Source: an uncultured Rhizobiaceae group bacterium
GTDB lineage: Bacteria; Pseudomonadota; Alphaproteobacteria; Rhizobiales; Rhizobiaceae
Direction of reading: 5' to 3'
Length of the DNA stretch: 64,000 nt
NCBI GenBank assembly: GCA_938010435.1
Contig: CALLUS010000002.1
Coordinates: 310,001 to 374,000 of the forward strand
A program made the position numbers and the translations under genes. Under the pieces are notes generated by a model. The model was not told where the DNA came from. It ran no database searches and saw only the letters and a list, made by a program, of their open reading frames with translations. Shown here in pieces: positions 50,008-59,099 of this stretch. Positions within the stretch are counted from its first letter, which is position 1; every line of letters begins with the position of its first letter.

Positions 50008-51022
50008 CACGCCGCGTTTCAGCGTTTTTAATCGCAGATTTAACCATCATTGCTATCATGTTTGGATTTTCAAACTCGATTTCAATATTCAGAACTTTGG
50101 AGACTGAACGTAACGAGTCTTGTTCACGCCCCATACCACGCAGCCGAGCCGCGTCTTTCGATGTGGTCACCGGAACAAGTTTTTCATCCCGCGCCTGTTC
50201 CAACAACTCTCGACATTCCTGAGCTGTATAGGGATGGTGATCGTGGAAATTACGGAAAGCGGTCACGATTGCACCTGCGTCTTCAAGACTTGTGTGAAAC
50301 TTTTCAGGGTCTGCAATTCCTGAATATGCAAGCACATGAACACCCTGCAACGCTTCAGATTGAATACCTTTGATTTCTGCGCTTAAAACAGGTTTCGCCA
50401 TTTTAGCGGCTTCGCGAATGACCGTAAGGCCAGCTTCAAGTTTACCGATCACCAACACAGCGTGGGCAGCGGACAATTGAGTGCGCATATTCGCTCTAAT
50501 GGGCCCGGCAGGGATACAAAAACCGTTGCCGATGCCACGGCGTGAATCGACGACTGCCAAGCTATAATCCTTTAACAGAGACGCGTTTTGAAACCCGTCA
50601 TCCATGATAATAAAGTCCACATTTTGCTGCTCCAAGAGTTTGGCTCCAGCCACTCGATCAGGAGACACGACTGTCGTTGCGTAGTCGCACAAGATCAGCG
50701 GTTCATCGCCCACGTCTTTGGAATTGTGTGTGCTAGGGTCAACAACTGTCGGGCTTGAGATACTACCGCCATATCCTCTGCTCAAAAACCCAGGTCGCAT
50801 ATTCATATTGCGAACTGCCTTCGCGATAGCGATGGCTGTTGGTGTTTTACCGGCACCGCCTGTTACAAAATTGCCAATGCAGAGAACCGGAACCGCAGCA
50901 GTATAGCTGGGTGTAACTTTCATTCGTTTTCCAGCTATATGTCCATAAATTTTTGCAACCGGAGACAATGCATAAGCTGCAAAACCGGGTTTTTGAAACC
51001 AGAATGGAGGCGCTTCACTCAT
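49991..51022 (-). CDS. lpxK: Tetraacyldisaccharide 4'-kinase LpxK
   Basis: Inner-membrane-associated kinase, 343 residues, that adds the 4'-phosphate in lipid A synthesis. It has a short hydrophobic/amphipathic N-terminus, the Walker A NFVTGGAGKTP (near 52-62), LSRGYGG, and the catalytic-base stretch VDFIIMDDGFQNASL with the Walker B acidic residues, followed by AYSGIADPEKFH. It starts 8 bases after waaA. The stop overlaps DUF2093 tail to tail by 17 nt. Confidence 0.94.
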   Translation of the reverse strand: MSEAPPFWFQKPGFAAYALSPVAKIYGHIAGKRMKVTPSYTAAVPVLCIGNFVTGGAGKTPTAIAIAKAVRNMNMRPGFLSRGYGGSISSPTVVDPSTHNSKDVGDEPLILCDYATTVVSPDRVAGAKLLEQQNVDFIIMDDGFQNASLLKDYSLAVVDSRRGIGNGFCIPAGPIRANMRTQLSAAHAVLVIGKLEAGLTVIREAAKMAKPVLSAEIKGIQSEALQGVHVLAYSGIADPEKFHTSLEDAGAIVTAFRNFHDHHPYTAQECRELLEQARDEKLVPVTTSKDAARLRGMGREQDSLRSVSKVLNIEIEFENPNMIAMMVKSAIKNAETRRVRFAG

Positions 51023-51030
51023 AAAACAGA

Positions 51031-52374
51031 CTAACCGTTGGGAACCTGTGCAGCGGTACCTATTTTGTCGCGTCGTTCAATCCCTGCCTTTACGCGAAGT
51101 GGGATAATATAGGCATCCAGAGTCGTGATGGTTTTTTCCAATGCGCCCGTCATACCCTGAACTTCTTGATAAGCCGCTTTTTTCATACGTTCCAGTTCGG
51201 GACGATCAGACAACAGTTTTAAGACATAACTCGCCAACATTTTCTCATCACTGACAAGTTTAACACCTCCACATTCGAGCAAAGCCTGATAGGTGTCACG
51301 AAAATTCTGAACATATTTTCCCGAAAGAATAGCCGAACCGGTGACAGCAGGTTCTATAGGGTTTTGACCACCTTCGGACTTCAAAGATTTGCCCATAAAT
51401 GCAATTTCTGACAATCGAAGATAAAGTCCCATCTCACCAATCGTATCACCTAAAAAAACATTGGTATCGGCGCTAATAGGGTGACCAGAAGAACGGGTCA
51501 CAACCGAAAGACCTGCCGCTTTTAATTCATTCAACACTTCGTCTTTACGGTCCGGGTGTCTCGGAACGATAATTGTCAATAGATCTGGAAATTTGGACCG
51601 CAGCATTTTGTGAGATTCACCAATTGCTGCTTCTTCACCTTTGTGAGTACTCACAGCTGTCCAGGTTGGCCTGTCTCCAATCATCACTTTTAGCGCTTTG
51701 AGCGACGACGGTTCAGGGTTTGGAACATCTGCATCGACTTTTAAATTGCCTGCAACCGTGACCTTTGGTGCGCCCAAAATACGAAACCGCTCTCCGTCTA
51801 ATTCTGACTGCGCTATAACTTGGGACAATTTCCCAAAAATGGCCTGCGCCAGCGCGGGACGTTTGCTCCATCTGCGGTTGGAGCGATCTGACATACGTGC
51901 ATTGACCAAGACTTGAGGCACGTTTCGCGCTTCGAGTTCTTGAATGATTGTCGGCCAAATTTCAGATTCAGCAAAAATGGCAAAGTCAGGTTTCCAATGA
52001 TCGAGAAACCTACTGACCGATCTCTTCATATCCAAAGGAACGTATTGATGGATTGTGCGCTTTGATAAACGTTCTTTGGCTACGCTGGCTGATGTCACCG
52101 TTCCGGTTGTGAGAACCAAGTTGATCCCAAAGCTCTCCATGCGCGTAATGAGTGGCATTATTGCTAGGGATTCGCCCACACTGGCCGCGTGCAACCAAAC
52201 GAGGGGCCCTGCAGGTCTTTCCCAACTTGCATATCCATACCGTTCGCCACGCCGATCACGGTCTTCCTTGCCTTTGCGGGCTCTAGAACGCAAAAACGGG
52301 CCGGTGAACGGATAAATAACCGTGCCGATGCCACGGTATAATTTAAGAGTTGTGTTGGCCCAAATATCGCTCAA
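51031..52374 (-). CDS. waaA: 3-deoxy-D-manno-octulosonic acid transferase WaaA
   Basis: GT-B glycosyltransferase, 447 residues, that attaches Kdo residues to lipid IVA. After an N-terminal membrane anchor region comes WLHAASVGES with the probable catalytic E68, then WKPDFAIFAESEIWPT, and the C-terminal CMP-Kdo-binding half with GGQNPIEPAV. Somewhat longer than the usual 425 residues, with a basic C-terminal extension of about 15. It stands between DUF4170 and lpxK in the usual Hyphomicrobiales order. Confidence 0.94.
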   Translation of the reverse strand: MSDIWANTTLKLYRGIGTVIYPFTGPFLRSRARKGKEDRDRRGERYGYASWERPAGPLVWLHAASVGESLAIMPLITRMESFGINLVLTTGTVTSASVAKERLSKRTIHQYVPLDMKRSVSRFLDHWKPDFAIFAESEIWPTIIQELEARNVPQVLVNARMSDRSNRRWSKRPALAQAIFGKLSQVIAQSELDGERFRILGAPKVTVAGNLKVDADVPNPEPSSLKALKVMIGDRPTWTAVSTHKGEEAAIGESHKMLRSKFPDLLTIIVPRHPDRKDEVLNELKAAGLSVVTRSSGHPISADTNVFLGDTIGEMGLYLRLSEIAFMGKSLKSEGGQNPIEPAVTGSAILSGKYVQNFRDTYQALLECGGVKLVSDEKMLASYVLKLLSDRPELERMKKAAYQEVQGMTGALEKTITTLDAYIIPLRVKAGIERRDKIGTAAQVPNG

Positions 52375-52440
52375 TGAGGTGTCTCAAATTTTTGCGGCTG
52401 CAGTTTTTGAGCCGACGCTTAAAAGTCATTAGGCGATAAA

Positions 52441-52677
52441 TCAGTCATTTTCAGGGTCAAGAAGACGATGCATGTGTACGATAAAATAACGCATGTGCGC
52501 ATTGTCGACTGTAGATTGTGCTTTTGCTTTCCATGCGACACGTGCAGAAGCGTAGTCTGGGAAAATACCAACGATATCCAAATTTTCCAGGTCTCTGAAC
52601 TCAATGCCTTTTAGGCTTTCAAGTTCGCCACCAAACACCATATGCAAAAGTTGTTTGTTTTCTTTTGAATCGCTCAT
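52441..52677 (-). CDS. DUF4170 family protein
   Basis: 78 residues, soluble, with the DUF4170 pattern LHMVFGGELESL, then DLENLDIVGIFPDYASARVAWKAKAQ and the conserved end MRYFIVHMHRLLDP. The family is alphaproteobacterial and typically lies between the inositol-phosphatase-like gene and waaA, as here. Function unknown; the synteny suggests a link to envelope synthesis. Confidence 0.87.
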   Translation of the reverse strand: MSDSKENKQLLHMVFGGELESLKGIEFRDLENLDIVGIFPDYASARVAWKAKAQSTVDNAHMRYFIVHMHRLLDPEND

Positions 52678-52716
52678 ATCATTGTCTCAAGGGCTGCCGG
52701 TAAATACCGATTGAAA

Positions 52717-53526
52717 TCACTTTTGGCGTTTATCTATCGCATTGCGTGCAAGATCAAGCATTTCATCATGGCGTAACGCGTTAGATGCAACGAGTGTGCT
52801 GTGCCTGATGTCATGACAATTATAGGCCAGCTGTTCACCAGCTAGATTTGTCAGTTTCGCCGTAGCTTCTTGGATAATCAAATCTGCAGCGGCCAAATCC
52901 CAGTCCTTTGCGCTGCCCCGCACCAAAGACAAATCAATTTGCCCCATCGCAATCATTGCAAGACGATACGCCAGCGATGGCACGAACGGTACGATATCGA
53001 CTTCCTGGTCGAACAATTCCGCAAATTCCCGCCCCACGCTACGAGGTCCTGCAACTTTGAGCACATCCGTGCGTTCGAGATTTTTGGACTGAATGGCGTG
53101 TTCGTTTACTTTCGCACCATTGCCCGCAGACGCTACAATGGTTTCTTCCATCACAGGGCATTCCAAAACACCAACTGTCGGCCTGTTGTCTTCCACAACC
53201 GCAATGCTGATACACCAACGCTTCATCCCGTTGATAAACCCACGTGTTCCGTCAATAGGATCAACCACAAACGTGCGCTTGGTGTCTATACGATCCAGAT
53301 TGTCTTCAGTCTCTTCCGACAACCAGCCATAGTCAGGACGCGCATCAAGAAGCTTTTCCTTTAGAAATGTGTCGATGGCGTAGTCCGCTTCGGAAACAGG
53401 GGATTGACCTTCTTTCATCCAGACTTCTGGAGATTTACCAAAATATTTCAGTGCAATCTCACCCGACTCGCGCGCGAGTTCCGTGATCAACTTCAGATCA
53501 TCTGCATACGGATCAACTTCCGGCAA
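52717..53526 (-). CDS. Inositol monophosphatase/CysQ family phosphatase
   Basis: Mg-dependent phosphatase of 269 residues. The metal-site signatures are GWLSEETED (Glu ligand), VDPIDGTRGFINGMKRW (Asp ligands) and the C-terminal DWDLAAADLIIQEATA. The LSEE and DGTRGF forms suit CysQ-like 3'(2'),5'-bisphosphate nucleotidases as well as inositol or histidinol phosphatases; this cannot be decided. It overlaps pmbA by 14 nt and leads to DUF4170-waaA-lpxK. Confidence 0.87.
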   Translation of the reverse strand: MPEVDPYADDLKLITELARESGEIALKYFGKSPEVWMKEGQSPVSEADYAIDTFLKEKLLDARPDYGWLSEETEDNLDRIDTKRTFVVDPIDGTRGFINGMKRWCISIAVVEDNRPTVGVLECPVMEETIVASAGNGAKVNEHAIQSKNLERTDVLKVAGPRSVGREFAELFDQEVDIVPFVPSLAYRLAMIAMGQIDLSLVRGSAKDWDLAAADLIIQEATAKLTNLAGEQLAYNCHDIRHSTLVASNALRHDEMLDLARNAIDKRQK

Positions 53527-54889
53527 GGGTCATCCCTTCGATCGCAATCGTGGCCGTATTAGTTCCGTGTCTTTTATCGAGATCGTTCGCAGGTTCCATT
53601 TTAGAGAACATATCAAACAGATTACCAGCAATTGTAATTTCACTCACTGCAAATGTCAGTTCACCGTTTTCGATCCAAAAACCGCTGGCTCCGCGCGAAT
53701 AATCGCCGGTCACCAAATTAACGCCCTGACCTATCAATTGAGTGATATAAAATCCTTCCTTCAAATCTGAAATCATATCTTGCGCGCTGCGTTTTCCTGC
53801 TTGCAAGGTCAGATTTGTCGATCCGGGTGATGTTCCGCTACCTGACCTGTTGGCCCGTCCATTGGTTTTCAATCCCAACTCGTTTGCCGCTGCGCAATCA
53901 AGAAACCAGTTTTGCAATATACCATCTTCAATCAATTGAAGGTTACCTGACGCTAGGCCTTCACCATCAAACGGTTTGGAAGCTACGCCGCGTCTCAGAT
54001 GCGGTTCATCAATGAGATTAACCCCATCTGCAAACAACTTCTCACCCATGCGGTCCCGCAGGAAAGACGTTTTGCGCGCAACTGAGGCTCCATTAATTGC
54101 ACCGGCAATATGCCCAACCAGACTTCGTGCCATGCGCGGCTCGTAAATCACAGTGGCAGTTTGGGTGGGCACTTGTTTTGCATTCAAATTTTTCACCGCA
54201 CGTTCACCGGCGATGCGTCCTATTTCTTCGGCAGCACGCAAGTCTGAACGATAGCGCTGACTGTCAAAATCATATTCGCGTTCCATAGAGGTGCCTTCGC
54301 CAGCAACTGCTGTAGCGGAGACCGAGCATCGGCTCGCGCGATAACTGCCAACAAAACCATGGCTTGTGGCTAAAACACTTCCGCCCAAGGAACGACCGAA
54401 ACTTGCGCCAGAAGATTGCGTCACACCTTCCACAGCGAGAGCAGCTTCTTCGCAAGCCAATGCCTCATCCCGCATATCTTCAAATGATACATCGCGATCA
54501 TCGAACAGATCCAGATCGGCTACGGACGTGGCCAGCAGGTCTTGGGGCGCTAACCCCGCATATTCATCTTCCGGTGAAACCTTTGCCATAGAGACCACCC
54601 GTTCAGCCAAAGTGGCAACATCTGACGGGTCATTCGACGAAATAGAAGCTGACCGTTTGCCAACAAACACCCGTAAAGAGAACGCTTTGTTTTCAGCACT
54701 TTCTGTTTCTTCAATATTGCCATTGCGCACTTCAACACCGGTTGCGCGACTTACTGCAACAACAGCATCAGCATGATCAGCACCTGCACTCTTCGCGGCT
54801 TCAACCAATGCGGCTGCGCGGTTTTCAAGTTCGGACAATTGGAAATCTGTGTTTGGATCGCGTGACACGTTACAAAGGCCTTGAATCAA
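53513..54889 (-). CDS. pmbA: PmbA/TldE family protein
   Basis: 458 residues, the partner type of the TldD/TldE peptidase. It has the N-terminal domain (20-200) with VVAVSRATGVEVRNGNIEETESAEN, the middle domain, and the C-terminal block NLTLQAGKRSAQDMISDLKEGFYITQLIGQGVNLVTGDYS-like region with GASGFWIENGELTFAV at the end. No HExxxH zinc motif is found, consistent with PmbA/TldE rather than TldD. No tldD gene is in the window. First gene of pmbA-cysQ-DUF4170-waaA-lpxK; divergent from the Kef-type gene. Confidence 0.92.
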   Translation of the reverse strand: MIQGLCNVSRDPNTDFQLSELENRAAALVEAAKSAGADHADAVVAVSRATGVEVRNGNIEETESAENKAFSLRVFVGKRSASISSNDPSDVATLAERVVSMAKVSPEDEYAGLAPQDLLATSVADLDLFDDRDVSFEDMRDEALACEEAALAVEGVTQSSGASFGRSLGGSVLATSHGFVGSYRASRCSVSATAVAGEGTSMEREYDFDSQRYRSDLRAAEEIGRIAGERAVKNLNAKQVPTQTATVIYEPRMARSLVGHIAGAINGASVARKTSFLRDRMGEKLFADGVNLIDEPHLRRGVASKPFDGEGLASGNLQLIEDGILQNWFLDCAAANELGLKTNGRANRSGSGTSPGSTNLTLQAGKRSAQDMISDLKEGFYITQLIGQGVNLVTGDYSRGASGFWIENGELTFAVSEITIAGNLFDMFSKMEPANDLDKRHGTNTATIAIEGMTLAGS

Positions 54890-55020
54890 ATCTTTGTCAC
54901 TGTTTACGCAGTCGCAACCACAGTCACAAGCTCGGTTTTAAACTTGCGGTTGTTTCTGCAGCCTGTTGTGTCAATTTGTACTAAGTTGCGCAAACAGACT
55001 CAGCTTATCAGGAAAATTCT

Positions 55021-56805
55021 ATGGCAGACGGCAGTAACATTTTTCTCGATGCGGTCATTCTTTTGGGAGGTGCAGCGATTGCTGCTCCACTGTTCAAGAA
55101 AATCGGTCTTGGAACTGTACTCGGGTATTTATGCGTTGGAATCATATTAGGCCCAATATTGAACTACATTCGCGATGGCGAAAGTGTTCTCCATGTGGCT
55201 GAGATCGGCGTTGTGCTGCTGTTGTTTCTTGTGGGATTGGAATTGAAACCAGCACGCCTTTGGGACATGCGTCACGGAATATTCGGGCTTGGCGGGTTGC
55301 AAGTTATTCTGAGCGGTGCTGTTTTGTCCGTTGCAGCCTGGGCTTTGTATTTCAATTTTGCAGCGGCGATTGTTGTTGGCTTTGGTCTGGCATTGTCCTC
55401 GACCGCATTTGCTTTGCAACTCTTGGAAGAGAATGGTGATGATCGTTTGGCCTATGGCAAACGCGCGTTTGGAATTTTACTATTCCAAGATCTTGCGATT
55501 GCGCCTTTACTGGTCTTGGTTCCGTTACTAGCTGCAGGTTCTATGGAGCTTTCAATGGAAGGCTTGCAGCAACTCGGTATTGCCATCGGCTGCATTGCTA
55601 TTCTCATTTTAGCAGGACGTTACGCGCTCAATCCATTGTTCGGCATCATTGCTTCGACGGGAGCCAGAGAAGCCATAATCGCCGCTGCATTGTTCATTGT
55701 GGTTGGTTCGGCGGTATTGATGCAATATGCGGGCTTATCCATGGCTATGGGAGCATTCATCGCGGGTGTGATGTTGGCGGAATCCAGCTATCGCCATGAG
55801 CTTGAAGCGAACATCGAACCGTTTCGCGGGATCTTTCTCGGCTTATTTTTTATCGCTGTGGGACTGGCAATTGATCTCAAAGTTGTCATAGAAAATTTGT
55901 GGCTCATATTGGCGTTAGTTCCGGCCATCATGCTGATCAAAATGATTATCTTATACGGATTAGCCCGTTTATTTCGCTCTAGTCATTCGGACGCAACAAA
56001 GATTGGATTTATCCTCCCACAGAGCGGTGAATTCGGGTTCGTATTGTTCACTGCTGCAACGGGTGCTGCGTTGTTGGACCAGAACGAAGCTTCGTTTCTT
56101 ATCGCTTGTGTCACTCTTTCGATGGCACTCACTCCACTTGCGGTGAAACTGGGTACCGTTTTCATCAGTAAGGGTTCTTCAGAAGAGATGGATGAAAACT
56201 TCGAAGGTGCAGAAGCGAATGTTTTGATGATTGGATTTTCGCGTTTAGGGCAGATTGCATCTCAAGCATTGTTAGCAGGCGGTAGTCACGTAACGGTGCT
56301 CGACAATTCGGCAGACAGGATTCGGCAAGCGCAAACATTTGGCTTTCGGATATATTTTGGCGATGGTACCCGCAAAGACGTTTTACGGGCTGCTGGTATT
56401 GAAAATGCCAAAATCGTTGCAATTTGCACACAGAAAAGAGAAACGACCGATCAAGTTGTTAAACTAATTAAAGACGATTTCCCGCATCTCAAGCTCTATG
56501 TGCGATCGTATGATCGTGGACACTCGCTTGAATTACTTAAAGTGGAAAATCTTTGGGAGATTCGTGAAACTTATGAATCCGCATTGGTGATGGGACGGGC
56601 ACTTCTGGAAGGCGTTGGTCATTCCAAAGAAGATGCGCAGATAATTGTCGACGATGTTCGCCATCGTGATGGGGAACGCATGAAACTTCAGTTCAAAGAT
56701 GGACTGTTGGCAGGAATGGAAAACCTCCATACAAAGCCAGTTCCGGAACCACTGCTTCAACCAAGGCATGGGTCAAACGGAAATTCTCCTTCGAAAGACG
56801 AGTAA
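55021..56805 (+). CDS. Kef-type CPA2 family K+/H+ antiporter
   Basis: 594 residues. About twelve to thirteen membrane segments of the CPA2 fold fill residues 1-385 with GTVLGYLCVGIILGP, GLALSSTAFALQ and AGVMLAESSYRHELEANIEPFRG, the Kef signatures. A cytoplasmic RCK/TrkA-N domain (about 398-515) has the nucleotide-binding MIGFSRLGQIASQALL. The KefC-type regulatory loop HELE is intact. A charged tail closes the protein. Divergent from pmbA; its stop overlaps the MATE start (TAATG). Confidence 0.92.
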   Translation: MADGSNIFLDAVILLGGAAIAAPLFKKIGLGTVLGYLCVGIILGPILNYIRDGESVLHVAEIGVVLLLFLVGLELKPARLWDMRHGIFGLGGLQVILSGAVLSVAAWALYFNFAAAIVVGFGLALSSTAFALQLLEENGDDRLAYGKRAFGILLFQDLAIAPLLVLVPLLAAGSMELSMEGLQQLGIAIGCIAILILAGRYALNPLFGIIASTGAREAIIAAALFIVVGSAVLMQYAGLSMAMGAFIAGVMLAESSYRHELEANIEPFRGIFLGLFFIAVGLAIDLKVVIENLWLILALVPAIMLIKMIILYGLARLFRSSHSDATKIGFILPQSGEFGFVLFTAATGAALLDQNEASFLIACVTLSMALTPLAVKLGTVFISKGSSEEMDENFEGAEANVLMIGFSRLGQIASQALLAGGSHVTVLDNSADRIRQAQTFGFRIYFGDGTRKDVLRAAGIENAKIVAICTQKRETTDQVVKLIKDDFPHLKLYVRSYDRGHSLELLKVENLWEIRETYESALVMGRALLEGVGHSKEDAQIIVDDVRHRDGERMKLQFKDGLLAGMENLHTKPVPEPLLQPRHGSNGNSPSKDE

Positions 56806-58247
56806 TGTCTGCAAAATCTGGATCAAAGGCCGCCTTTACGTCAGGCAGCACCATGCGTCATGTGGTGGTTATGACGGCCACCTCTTCAGTTGGTTTGGTG
56901 TCAATTTTTGCTGTTGATGCGCTAAACCTTTTTTATATCTCGCTTCTGGGACAACAGGAGTTGGCCGCAGCTATAGGTTACGCAGCAACTCTTATGTTTT
57001 TCACGATTTCGATTTGCATCGGCATAAGCATAGCTGCAGCTGCACTGGTTGGACGTGCGATTGGTGCGGAGAATGCAGCCAAAACCAAAAGCATGGCCAC
57101 ATGGTCTTTGATTTATATATTCATCATAGGCGTGATTATCGCCGCCCTCGCGTTTCCGCTCCTGCCATTTTTTCTGAAGACTATTGGAGCGCAAGGCGAG
57201 ACTCTGGCACTCGCATTGGGCTTTATGCAGATTGTGGTGCCCTCCATACCATTGCTTGGCTTAGGCATGTGCACAGGGGCATTGTTGCGCGCCAAAGGTG
57301 ATCCAAAACGCGCAATGTATGTCACACTAAGCGGCGGGGCAGCCGCGCTTGTTCTGGACCCGTTATTCATATTCACCTTCGACATGGGAATAACCGGCGC
57401 TGCAATCGCGACATTCTGTGTTCGGGTTGTTCTCGTACTCGTTGGCCTATGGGGCGTGCAATCCGTTCACCGGATGTTGGGCAAACCAAATCTCCAAGAC
57501 GGTCTTGGTCAATTTAGAGCATTTTTCATAATCGCGTTCCCCGCAATAATTACCCAATTGGCCACGCCAATCGGCAATGCTTATGTGACAAGCGCCATTG
57601 CAGAGTTTGGTGATGATGCGGTTGCTGGTTGGGCGATCGTTGGTCGCTTGTTGCCGGTGGCTTTCGGCGTAATATTCGCATTGTCCGGTTCAGTCGGCCC
57701 TATTATGAGCCAAAACTACGGCGCAAAACTATTGCCACGTGTGCAGTCCACATTGCGCGATGGTCTTATTTTCACAATGATCTACTGTTCGGTGGTCTGG
57801 GCTTTGCTGGCAATTGCAAACCCATGGATCATACAGCTTTTTGGTGCAAAAGGTCAGGCAGCTGACATTATCACCATTTTCAATCTGTTGGTGGCAGCGA
57901 GTTTCTTGTTCAACGGCGCACTGTTTGTGGCCAATGCCGCATTCAACAATCTTGGTTTTCCTCTATGGGCAACCTTTTTCAATTGGGGCCGTGCAACGGC
58001 TGGTGTCATTCCATTTGTTTATGTGGGTAAATCCTACGGCGCGACAGGCGTTCTCATAGGATGGGGTCTCGGAGCTATTGTGTTCGGTATCGGTTCAGTG
58101 ATTGTCGCTTTCAGGGTTGTCGCCAATCTGCCCCTGCCTGATGACAGCGAAGGCGATAATAATGTTTCACCTCCGCCCACATCCAATTCACCATTTACCT
58201 CCGGCAAAGGTGCAAGCTATTCGGCCAGTTCGCAGCGGGTTGATTGA
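56805..58247 (+). CDS. MATE family efflux transporter
   Basis: 480 residues with twelve hydrophobic segments in two halves. Typical blocks are FYISLLGQQELAAAIGYA in the first half and SGSVGPIMSQNYGAKLLPRVQSTLRDG in the second. It exports organic cations or other compounds with Na+ or H+. The ATG overlaps the Kef-type stop by one base, so the antiporter and exporter are made together. The first 30 residues (Ser/Gly/Lys-rich) and the last 40 (Pro/Ser-rich) are soluble extensions. Confidence 0.9.
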   Translation: MSAKSGSKAAFTSGSTMRHVVVMTATSSVGLVSIFAVDALNLFYISLLGQQELAAAIGYAATLMFFTISICIGISIAAAALVGRAIGAENAAKTKSMATWSLIYIFIIGVIIAALAFPLLPFFLKTIGAQGETLALALGFMQIVVPSIPLLGLGMCTGALLRAKGDPKRAMYVTLSGGAAALVLDPLFIFTFDMGITGAAIATFCVRVVLVLVGLWGVQSVHRMLGKPNLQDGLGQFRAFFIIAFPAIITQLATPIGNAYVTSAIAEFGDDAVAGWAIVGRLLPVAFGVIFALSGSVGPIMSQNYGAKLLPRVQSTLRDGLIFTMIYCSVVWALLAIANPWIIQLFGAKGQAADIITIFNLLVAASFLFNGALFVANAAFNNLGFPLWATFFNWGRATAGVIPFVYVGKSYGATGVLIGWGLGAIVFGIGSVIVAFRVVANLPLPDDSEGDNNVSPPPTSNSPFTSGKGASYSASSQRVD

Positions 58248-58256
58248 GAACGGCAA

Positions 58257-59099
58257 TTAAGTTTTCCGAAAAGCATCTAATGCTGCAGATACCTGCTGTT
58301 TAGTTGCTTCACGCGTTGAAGTCGTCTTTTCAATAATTGACTTCGCCCGCATGAAATCCAGCACTGCAATACCATTGACCGGTGGGACAATCATGACATT
58401 GGGCGGTCTGATCTGGCATTTCAAACGTGTAGCAGTTTGCATCATCAACTGACTTGCAGCAGACAGTACTTCGATCCGCGAAGGCTCTTCATCATCGTCA
58501 GCAGTAGGGCCGCCGACAACATCCACAGCGATAACTATGTCCGCCTTATCGAACAAAAGTTCAAACGGCACCGCATTGACCAGTCCCCCATCCACTAACG
58601 CTGCTCCATTGCGTTTCACAGGCCTGAACACAGCCGGCAATGCAATTGATGCAGCAACGGCGTCCGCAACGCTTCCCTCGCGAATAACAACTTCTTTCTG
58701 GCCATAGAAGTCTGTGGCCAAAACTTGAAAATCAATTTCAAGTTGTGAGAAATCTTCCTTCACCTGCTCAGGCAAAAACGCCCGCATGGCCCGCTTAGAA
58801 TCGATATTTCCAAGCAGAGTTCTGGGACCATTCCAAACTTCGGCAATACTTTCCGGCCGCATCTTCCAAAAGCGACTCGCCACTTCCGTTGGATTGTCAA
58901 ATATGCCCAGAACATAGTCGTGAATGTCTCCACCAGACATGCCGCTGGCCATTCCAGACCCGATCAACGCCCCCACTGAAGTGCCGCTAATGGCAACAGG
59001 CTTCACGCCCATTTCGTCAAGAACTTCGACAACATGTATATGGGCAAGTCCACGGGCACCGCCGCCGCCAAAGGCAACAGCAACAGTTGGTTCCCTCAT
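58257..59099 (-). CDS. Patatin-like phospholipase family protein
   Basis: 280 residues, RssA-like. The oxyanion hole loop FGGGGARGLAH (10-20), nucleophile elbow GTSVG with S41, and DGG with D170 form the Ser-Asp dyad of patatins, all intact. No signal peptide or membrane anchor. It overlaps the second M16 gene by 4 nt and is the last of the three-gene unit. Probably a lipid acyl hydrolase; the substrate is unknown. Confidence 0.9.
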   Translation of the reverse strand: MREPTVAVAFGGGGARGLAHIHVVEVLDEMGVKPVAISGTSVGALIGSGMASGMSGGDIHDYVLGIFDNPTEVASRFWKMRPESIAEVWNGPRTLLGNIDSKRAMRAFLPEQVKEDFSQLEIDFQVLATDFYGQKEVVIREGSVADAVAASIALPAVFRPVKRNGAALVDGGLVNAVPFELLFDKADIVIAVDVVGGPTADDDEEPSRIEVLSAASQLMMQTATRLKCQIRPPNVMIVPPVNGIAVLDFMRAKSIIEKTTSTREATKQQVSAALDAFRKT

